Both the position numbers and the translations under genes were made by a program. This document shows, one piece after another, positions 42,420 to 49,473 of a stretch of 49,473 nt of DNA (the stretch's first letter is position 1; each line of letters starts with the position of its first letter). The notes under the pieces were generated by a model that had not been told where the DNA came from, did not search any database, and saw only the letters and a list, made by a program, of their open reading frames with translations. Source of the DNA: Nemertoderma westbladi. Its lineage: Eukaryota > Xenacoelomorpha > Nemertodermatida > Nemertodermatidae. The stretch is from NCBI GenBank assembly GCA_032718475.1, contig JAUCBJ010007733.1:1-49473 (forward strand), written 5' to 3'.

Positions 42420-43375
42420 ACTGTACTCCATATGAGACTCAGATTCGATCGGAAATTTTCATATCGTGTTTTAGATCACTATTCAAGATTTATGGAACAT
42501 TATGTAATTTATGTAGGTCGTTGATTAAATACTGTATAAATACTTTGGTGAAATTGCGATAACATCAAATAATTAGTATACAGTAACAGTAATTTTATCT
42601 CGAAAATATTTGTCATACAGAATAGAGTATTTAAAGAACTCTACATTTTCTGCCATTAAAACGCCGTTTTTTAGGGTAGAGCACAGCTCTGATAGCCTCG
42701 TCAAACACTTGCTCCACACCTCTTGGCGTTAACGCCGAACATTCTAAATACTTTGTAGCTTTGATATCTTTAGCCATCGCCAATCCCTGTGAATAAGATA
42801 TTGGAGACTCTTTCTTGTCCAGAAACTTTTCAATCGTTTCTTTATCGTCTCTCAGATCTAACTTGGTCCCGACTAGAACGATAGGTGTTACTGGACAGTG
42901 GTGGGACACTTCGGGGTACCACTTGTCGCGGACATTCTCGTAAGATTTGGGACTAATCAAAGAAAAACAGATGAGGAAAACATCAGTCTGGGGGTAGGAG
43001 AGCGGTCGTAATCGGTCGTAATCCTCTTGTCCCGCCGTGTCCCACAATCCAAACATGATTGGTCTACCGTCAACCATTACATTAGCTGAGAAGTCGTCAC
43101 ACGTATTCGGAATATATCTAAATTCAACTGGAAAAGCATTCGTTGTGTATCTAATTATAAGGCATGATTTACCAACCGCTGGGTCGCCAACTACCACACA
43201 TTTAATTGCTTGCATTTTTTTGTAAATGATATATTTCTAAATGAGTAAATGAGATAAATTAATGAGATATTTATTAGAGTAAATTATACGTTAAGTAATC
43301 AAATTTACAGTATATATTCCTACTGTAGTTAAAAATCTGCAGTTGTACAGCAACTTGGGGGTGGGGTTTAACCCT
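42420..43375. repeat. Segmental duplication unit D, Rac part
   Basis: Homologous to 18216-19123 of unit A and 46410-47310 of unit B, more diverged than A is from B. Ends at the shared GCAACTTGGGGGTGGGGTTT, after which unit D differs. Confidence 0.9.
42631..43215 (-). CDS. Rac-like GTPase copy D, intact frame
   Basis: 194 codons, two more than Rac1, without introns. Motifs: P-loop GDPAVGKS (Gly12 to Pro, Lys16 kept, Thr17 to Ser); switch [10 protein letters not shown] with two extra residues (Phe-Arg) before the Tyr, and Asn where Rac has Thr35; switch [18 protein letters not shown] intact, including Trp56 and Gln61; TKLD and CSAL intact; Rho insert region present; C-terminus [13 protein letters not shown] with polybasic patch and CaaX box ending in Leu, which favours geranylgeranylation. 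It would sit at membranes as a signalling switch. The Thr35 and effector-loop changes predict altered magnesium and effector binding. It may be a functional variant or an early pseudogene. Confidence 0.9.
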   Translation of the reverse strand: MQAIKCVVVGDPAVGKSCLIIRYTTNAFPVEFRYIPNTCDDFSANVMVDGRPIMFGLWDTAGQEDYDRLRPLSYPQTDVFLICFSLISPKSYENVRDKWYPEVSHHCPVTPIVLVGTKLDLRDDKETIEKFLDKKESPISYSQGLAMAKDIKATKYLECSALTPRGVEQVFDEAIRAVLYPKKRRFNGRKCRVL

Positions 43376-43410
43376 ATTAGTACCGGGCTATAAAATGCTG
43401 TACAAATACC

Positions 43411-43430
43411 GGGGGGGGGGGGGGGGGGGG
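43411..43430 (+). repeat. 20-base G tract
   Basis: An uninterrupted G run, ending against GGGTCATAATGACCC, a palindrome with 7-bp arms (43428-43442). Confidence 0.95.
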
Positions 43431-43599
43431 TCATAATGACCCATCCCTCTAAAATCTACAAATACTGTATTAACGAAAACGTCTGATTTTTTGTTTGTAC
43501 GTTGGTATCACTAGTCTGGATCCGACCGAAAAAAAACATTTTCGAAAAAATGTACTGGGGTGGTAATATTGCAGCACCAAAATTACAAGTAGTGCACAA

Positions 43600-44310
43600 T
43601 TTTCACAAAATTTGAAAGTTACATTTTTCGGCTAATTGTTTTTCAATACAGGTTTTCTGGGGCGCAAAATACATTGGAAAACATTTAAAAATGATATGAT
43701 TACCATAAATGGCTGTTTAGTCCTCTATGCGTAGGAAAAAAATGAAAAAAACAAGTAACCAGCACTTTTCAGTTAGAACACAAAATTTTTAATTCACTTA
43801 TACGATGCTATAAATTCACATTTTTAGGTTTTCTAGGGCGCTGATTCTAATGGAATACATTTCTGATATGCCAGATCATTGCTACTTGTATTTTTCGGCG
43901 TAATTTGGCAAATTTTGGTGCTTGCACCAAATTTCGTACCCATCACCAAAAAGTACAAGTTTGCGATGTCCAGTGCTGTTTTTATTGTTTCCATCGGATT
44001 CAGGACCCTCATAAACCCGTATAACGCAAGAAACAAGATGATACTATCTACTGATCAATTTACTCATTTTCCAAAATTTGGTGCAAAACAACAATTTTCA
44101 CCCACCGGCGAAAAATACAAGTTTGAAAACTCTTATGAAATTTTTACTGATTCCATTGAATTCAGAACCCTAACAAACCCGTATAACGCAAGAAACAAGA
44201 TGACGCAATCAATTGATATATTTGATGGTTTTCAAAATTTGGTGCTAGCACCAAATTTTGCACCCACTTCCGAAAAATACAAGTTTGAGATGTCTACAGT
44301 CGGGGTCTCA
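43600..44310. repeat. Degenerate tandem repeat, period about 162 bp
   Basis: ACCCGTATAACGCAAGAAACAAGATGA recurs at 44015 and 44177 (162 apart), with similar flanks (CAAATTTTGGTG, AAAATACAAGTTTG). Weaker earlier units show GGTTTTCTGGGGCGC near 43650 and GGTTTTCTAGGGCGC near 43828. It looks like remnants of a satellite; the 162-codon ORF across it follows from the repeat and has no domain. Confidence 0.75.
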
Positions 44311-44582
44311 AAGTGCATCTGTTCTTTGAGATTTTCTCAAAGAACTAAAAGTGTCTCAAATTTCTAAAAGTGGTCCAAGAAAATGACAAAGTGTCCTCAA
44401 AGATTTCAAAGTAGTACTGTCAGTCATTTCATACAGTCCTGCCTGAAGCTGGCTATGGTATGGGGTATATTGACATTGACTATAGGGTAAAATATAAGAA
44501 ATAAAAACCTCTATGAAACAATAAAGATGCCTCCAAAAAATACTGCAGTAATAAATATTTGTTACTGAAAGTAAGAATTAAA

Positions 44583-44680
44583 CTTACTGCAGTAATAAAA
44601 AATTGTCTTTTTCTACAATAATAAAAAATTGTCTTTTTCTACAGTAATAAAAAATTGTCTTTTTCTGCAGTAACAAATAA
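44583..44680. repeat. Three tandem units of about 31 bp
   Basis: AGTAATAAAAAATTGTCTTT followed by TTCTAC repeats three times from about 44598. It leads into the CTGCAG repeats. Confidence 0.85.
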
Positions 44681-44744
44681 TTTGTTACTGCAGAATAAAT
44701 TTTTATTCAATTATTTATTAATTTATTAATATTGATTATTATTG

Positions 44745-44900
44745 CAGTAATAAATATTTGTTACTGCAGTAATAAATATTTGTTACTGCAGTAATAAATA
44801 TTTGTTACTGCAGTAATAAATATTTATTACTGCAGTAATAAATATTTGTTACTGCAGTAATTGTTATATGTTACTGCAGTAACTAATATTTAATACAGCA
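44745..44900. repeat. 22-bp palindromic tandem repeat with CTGCAG
   Basis: About seven units of CTGCAGTAATAAATATTTGTTA. CTGCAG and AAATATTT are both self-complementary, so the array can fold on itself at many registers. No gene. Confidence 0.9.
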
Positions 44901-44929
44901 GTATTTTTTGTAGGTATTTTTATTGTTTC

Positions 44930-45589
44930 AGAGAGGTTTTATTAATTTATATTTTGACTCTTTAGAGACGCCATAATTGCGGGCTATCGGAATGTGTTGG
45001 TATTTGTGTCATAGACAGTTTGTCTGTTGCCCTATCTATATTAATGTATAGTGCTAAAACTGTACTGTTTAAATTTGTTTAGCCCACGTGAACGCCGAAT
45101 ACCTTTACCACCAATGAATTTCAATGGTCAACCAGCCATTCTTTGCCGCACTGTAAATTGTGTTATACAAAGTAAAGAATAACGATAGAGGCAGGAATAA
45201 AGATAAATGATTCAAGCGCACTAATTCTAATTGGCTGTTCCCATAGATGTTTTAGGCATTGTTGGTGCGTAATGCATATGGTCAGAGCGACCGCCCAGTC
45301 TGCCAAAATCTATTATGTAATCAAATGGTACCACAAGCCAAGCAAAGCATGTGACAGTTCTTTCCGGCTCTGCACCTGTTTGTTTGAAGGTCACCGTCCG
45401 TAGATCCTTACTTGCTAGCTGTGGTTGATAGTTTAAACTGGGTGCCGCTTTGCCAGAAGGCGGTACACATCAATTGAATATGAGGCAAACATTTAAAATA
45501 ATGCTCAAATATAAACGCCAGCGGCAGGGGATATTTTAATATCTCTATTAAGCTAAAACAACACAAGATTGTAGCCGTTCTATCGTACT
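44930..45589. other. Spacer before unit B, nothing recognised
   Basis: About 660 bp of unique-looking sequence. A 92-codon minus-strand ORF (45408-45686) runs across the unit B boundary and has no domain. Confidence 0.5.
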
Positions 45590-46579
45590 GGGTGCATAGA
45601 GAGTGTCTAGAGGTAATTGACTGTGCTTGATAATTCTCTGGTCGCTGATGGTTTTGGGCAGAAGTCAGAATGAATGATTTTGTCACACTACGGCATATTC
45701 ATATGTAAACAACGCCCCAAGAATTGGCAAAGTGAAAATTGTGCTGATTGGCCAGGAATTAACATAGAGGCTACGGGACAAAGAAAAAACACTGGCCAAT
45801 GGCTGGTGATTTCGTCACTACAGCTCTGTACCAAAATCAACGCTAGAGGACGAAAGTTTTATACGTTTTCAAATCCCTCGTGATAATGCCAGTTTTAGAG
45901 TAGTTCGCGTACTGCACAAAAACGACACATTTTTGCCGCAAAAACTTTAATACTTTCAATTTATATAAGCAACGTGTGAAATGATTGAGATTAAAAAAAA
46001 AAATCTAATATGTATATATTTAAAATCACCCTCCATATAAAACAATATAAGAAATTATCTGAGCACTGCGTAGTGACGTCAAATAACTAGCAACCAATCA
46101 CAGCCAATTTTCAAAATTGGCTTCCCGCGCTTACTTAAACCTGCAATTTCGACCATTTCCTCGTGTTTTTACAAAAAAACACACCCCACCACCACTTTTA
46201 CTCTCGTTTCTACAACTCTCGCTTCTTTCCTTCTCATGAAGCTGTAAGTCACTACATTTTTATGGACCATTTATTAAAAGTCTTGGAAAAGAATGATGCA
46301 AGCCTTTTTTGGAACCCAAATATTGAATGTCTTCGCAATTAGAGTTATTACAAGACGAGCTCTGGTGATAACATTTCATAGTTCCCAATGGAACAACCTC
46401 CCCCCATCGACCGGAAATTTTCATATCGTGTATTAGATCGCTATGCCTATACAAGATTTATGGAACATTATGTAGGTCGTTGATTAAATACTGAATAAAT
46501 ACATTGTGATAACATAAAATAATAGTTTACAGTAACAGTCATTTTATGTCGAAAATATATGTCATACAGAATAGAGTAT

Positions 46580-47158
46580 TTAAAGAACTCTACACTTTCT
46601 ACCATTGAACCGCCGTTTTTTAGGGAACGGCACAGCTCTGATAGCCTCGTCAAACACTTGCTTCACACCTTTTTGCGTTAACGCTGAACATTCTAAATAC
46701 TTTTTAGCTTTGATACCCTTAGCCATGACCAATCCGTGTCGATAGGATATTGGAGACTGTTTCTTGTCCTGAAGCTTTTCAATCGTTTCTTTATCATCTC
46801 TCAGATCCAATTGGGTCCCGATTAGAATGATAGGTGTTTCTGGACAATGGTGGTACACCTCGGGGTACCACTTGGTGCGGACATTCTCGTAAGACGCGGG
46901 ACTAATCAAGGAAAAACAGATGAGGAAAACATCAGTCTGGGGGTAGGCGAGGGGTCGTAATCGGTCGTAATCCTCTTGCCCTTCCGTATCCAATAATCCA
47001 AACATGATTGGTCTACCGTCAACCATTACATTACCTGAGAAGTCGTTACACGTAGTCGGAATATATTTAACTGGAAAAGCATTCGTTATGTAACTAATTA
47101 CAAGGCATGTTTTACCAACCGCTCCGTCGCCAACTACCACACATTTAATTGCTTGCAT
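46580..47158 (-). CDS. Rac-like GTPase copy B, intact frame
   Basis: 192 codons, the usual Rac length, no introns. P-loop GDGAVGKT normal, Thr35 kept (YIPTT). Switch I continues as CNDF instead of the VFDNY of Rac1, so the effector contacts at 36-40 differ. Switch II is LLDTEGQ: Trp56 is Leu and Ala59 is Glu. The base motif is TQLD, with Lys116 replaced by Gln, which should weaken guanine nucleotide binding. CSAL, the Rho insert and the CRVL end are kept. Same 3' flank as copies A, C and D. It could be a fast-cycling or nucleotide-poor Rac relative, or a copy starting to decay. Confidence 0.9.
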   Translation of the reverse strand: MQAIKCVVVGDGAVGKTCLVISYITNAFPVKYIPTTCNDFSGNVMVDGRPIMFGLLDTEGQEDYDRLRPLAYPQTDVFLICFSLISPASYENVRTKWYPEVYHHCPETPIILIGTQLDLRDDKETIEKLQDKKQSPISYRHGLVMAKGIKAKKYLECSALTQKGVKQVFDEAIRAVPFPKKRRFNGRKCRVL

Positions 47159-48469
47159 TTTTTGGTAAATGATATATTTCTAATTGAGTAAATGAGATAA
47201 ATTAATGATATATTTATCAGAGTAAATGATACGTTAACTAATCAAATTTACAGTATATATTCCTACTGTAGTTAAAAATCTGCAGTTGTACAGCAACTTG
47301 GGGGTGGGGTTTAAGCACGGTACTAGAGGTACTACAAGTACAGGTAGTACCAACAAACTGCGGTACTAAAATTTATTCAAATGTTTCTTCTAGAGTTACA
47401 CAAGTACAATAGGAATAGTTTGTTAATTAAAAATAATCTCGCAAAATTACCCAGAAATAAGAATTAATAAGAATAAATAACACAAAAATTATAACTCGTT
47501 TGAGACCAATTCACAAGTAAGCTTTGTTCTGCCCAATCTTCGTCTGCAGATAAAACTCCACCCTCATATTGAGATACTTTCGCCCGGGTGCCCAGAAGCC
47601 ATCATCGGCCATTTAATAATTACAACTTTATTCAGTTATTGGGTTGCTGTTTATTACCAATATAGAAACTGTAACCTGCGCTATTGACTGCCGTTTAATA
47701 TTTTGGTTAGAATAACATGCCACTGTAACCTGCCCGGGTTGGTTGGATCATCGACCGCTACTTATAATTACGAGGTAGGGGCTGGTTACAAAGGTATGTA
47801 TTGATTATAACCAAAACAATACACGGAAGTCAGAGCACAGGTTACAATCATAATCAGCTACACAACTATTTAAATTATTGTAAATAATGCCCTTGATGCG
47901 TACCCTAATATATTATTAACAGAGGGGTTATTTTTAAATAAAATGGATTGTTCTTAAAATATACGTTTAATAGAAAAAGCAAATGACATAATAGCCTAAA
48001 AACGTTATGTTTTACACCTACTTTTTAGACAGTGTATTGTATAATTTAATTTAAATATAATATGCTGAATCCACCACTGAAGTAAATTAATACTTATACT
48101 AAAACACACAGTACATAGGCCTACTACTAAATGTCCGGTTTGAGTATTTATTATTATTACTGTATTATTATTGATTAATAATTATAGTTTATATGCAAAG
48201 AATATTGTGGTGGGAATGTTAAAAACGAACACTACACTGAAAACAATACCGTAGTGGCCATGGGATCCCCTTCTAAAACTCAATAATTTCGAAATTATAA
48301 CACAATGCAAAAATTTACTTTCTCGTCGGATTGGCATCGCATGAAGGGAAGGTGGGCCTACACTTTCCATTAATAGGCCAGGTGAACGCATTGATGTACT
48401 GTAGTTATATCAAAGGCCTACTGTATGGGCATAAACATCCTAGACAAGGAATTCAGACTCCTTGGTGTA

Positions 48470-48970
48470 CTGGCTTGGGGTTCACATTGCTTCAGGACCT
48501 TCTCCGGTCTCCCTTCCCCACCTGCTCCACCCCTGCTGACCCATTTGGGACCACCACGTTGGCTGTGGCGGCGAGCTGGCGAGGGAGACAGGATTAGCGG
48601 TCATGATTCCCTCCGGAATGATATCTTCCAGTCAGCCCAATAGGCTGCTCTAGCGCCCCGGAGTGAAGTCGCCCTGCCGACGTGTACTGTACCTCCCAAA
48701 TAGGAAGAGGGGTCAGCCCATGGGCCTGGACGTCATCGTTATCTCGCCAATCCCCCCCCCCCCCCCCCCCCCCAATCCAATCCAATCCAATGGGATTCCC
48801 ATTCCAATGCCATGCTTCAGGAAATCGCGCATCTGCAGAGCCTGCTGGCTCATTCCCGTGTCCGACTCAGTCAAGCACTTATATTGCAACGCTTGTCTGT
48901 GTCCTTGTGGCGTGGGAATGCCGCAATGTCGCTCCGCAGAAGCTCCCTCTGTGGCACGGAATCCAGTTAG
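48470..48970. other. GC-rich block of unit B
   Basis: Counterpart of 20270-20900 with a 21-base C tract at about 48752-48772 and (CCAAT)n-like units after it. It has an extra segment near 48905-48940 (GGCGTGGGAATGCCGCAATG) that is absent in unit A. ORFs are short, overlapping and not conserved in frame. Confidence 0.4.
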
Positions 48971-49247
48971 GTGAGACATCCAACCATTGGGATACCTACT
49001 GGGATCCATCCGCATAGCAATCTAACTAGGCCTAAAGTATATTTATTTTATCTAAGGTGCATGCCAATACTTTGTTAACCATCTATCAGTTACTAATTTT
49101 GTTGATTTTCTTTATATATGATATATACAGATACAGTATATCATATCATATGATATACAGTATATACTGTATATGATTCATGTAAAAAAGTTACATCATG
49201 AGTTTTTGGAAGGAAATTCTGTCGGCCTCGGAAGGCTGCGTTTGCTT

Positions 49248-49473
49248 GGTACCGGTTCGAACCGGTACTATAGCGGTACCGAAAACGAAAATTGTCTTGC
49301 CAGTACAGAACATTGATTCATAGCCAAGCCCTCATTGGTCTACCCAACCAGCCACCAATTAGCACGTAAGATATCGGATAATAAATTACTTTTGGGACGT
49401 AAATTGTGTGAAATTATCGGATAGTATTAATTAACCCCGATCAGACGATGCGACTGGAACTTATTTCCCATAT
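49248..49473. repeat. Start of another unit C-like copy, cut by the window end
   Basis: Matches 31893-32094 joined to 38942-38985 without the Gypsy element. A further Rac copy of type C can be expected a few hundred bases past the window end. Confidence 0.9.
49249..49268. repeat. Perfect 20-bp palindrome
   Basis: GTACCGGTTCGAACCGGTAC is its own reverse complement. The counterpart in unit C near 31893-31914 is imperfect (GGTACTCGTACGAACCGGTA). Confidence 0.95.

Larger units (their letters stand above)
45590..49247. repeat. Segmental duplication unit B (Rac-bearing), uninterrupted
   Basis: Near-identical partner of unit A (17390-21147). It keeps an open Rac frame and passes without interruption into a unit C-like sequence at 49248, which makes it the reference for the insertion in unit A. 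Confidence 0.95.

Noticed and set aside
1-49473. CRISPR array or prokaryotic defence system
   Set aside because: Direct repeats present are tandem satellites or minisatellites without spacers, and all coding sequence is of eukaryotic mobile elements or Rho GTPases.

Overview
This is repeat-dominated eukaryotic (animal) DNA with no prokaryotic signal: no operons, no RNA genes that I can support, long AT-rich spacers, mononucleotide C/G tracts, several classes of retroelement, and intronless copies of a Rac-type small GTPase. The mix of BEL/Pao and Gypsy LTR elements, a non-LTR element, a foldback element with tandem-repeat arms (the organisation of Drosophila FB and sea-urchin TU elements) and frequent AGGCCTA-type words suggests a marine invertebrate, perhaps a deuterostome such as an echinoderm. 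The taxon is an inference of low confidence.

Layout. 1-531: end of an LTR-like sequence with a TATA box, inserted in an integrase gene. 532-7036: decayed BEL/Pao element (copy 1, minus strand), with a 144-bp LINE scrap in its gag, bounded by a 311-bp (ATCAG)n array. 7353-9440: nothing recognised. 9765-12318: internally deleted gag copy of a second BEL family. 12319-14550: unassigned sequence with two unrecognised ORFs and a TATA box. 14551-16708: 3' half of a second copy of the first BEL family. 17390-49473: an array of segmental duplications carrying four Rac-like copies, named here A (18388-18969, pseudogene), C (39132-39489, fragment), D (42631-43215, open) and B (46580-47158, open). Large mobile elements have opened up the array. 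A 10.7-kb insertion with an 8-bp target duplication (21148-31884) itself contains a complete LTR element (21423-29396, 5-bp duplication GTTTC). A complete Gypsy element (32095-38941, 5-bp duplication ACGAT) itself contains a LINE (33705-35437, 12-bp duplication). A foldback element sits at 40305-41600 (9-bp duplication GGTATTTTG).

Because unit B plus the last 226 bases of the window repeats the flanks of units A and C without insertions, the window carries its own empty-site controls for both the 10.7-kb insertion and the Gypsy element.

Function. Only Rac copies D and B look like potentially expressed host genes. Each has changes at residues that normally control nucleotide state or effector contact. 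Everything else is mobile-element coding sequence, mostly broken, or short tandem repeats. The most unusual items are the Rac array, the foldback element, the BEL-type LTR element that encodes Gag-protease plus a Cys/Glu-rich membrane tail but no polymerase, and the unidentified ORFs at 29592-30474 and 12321-13127.
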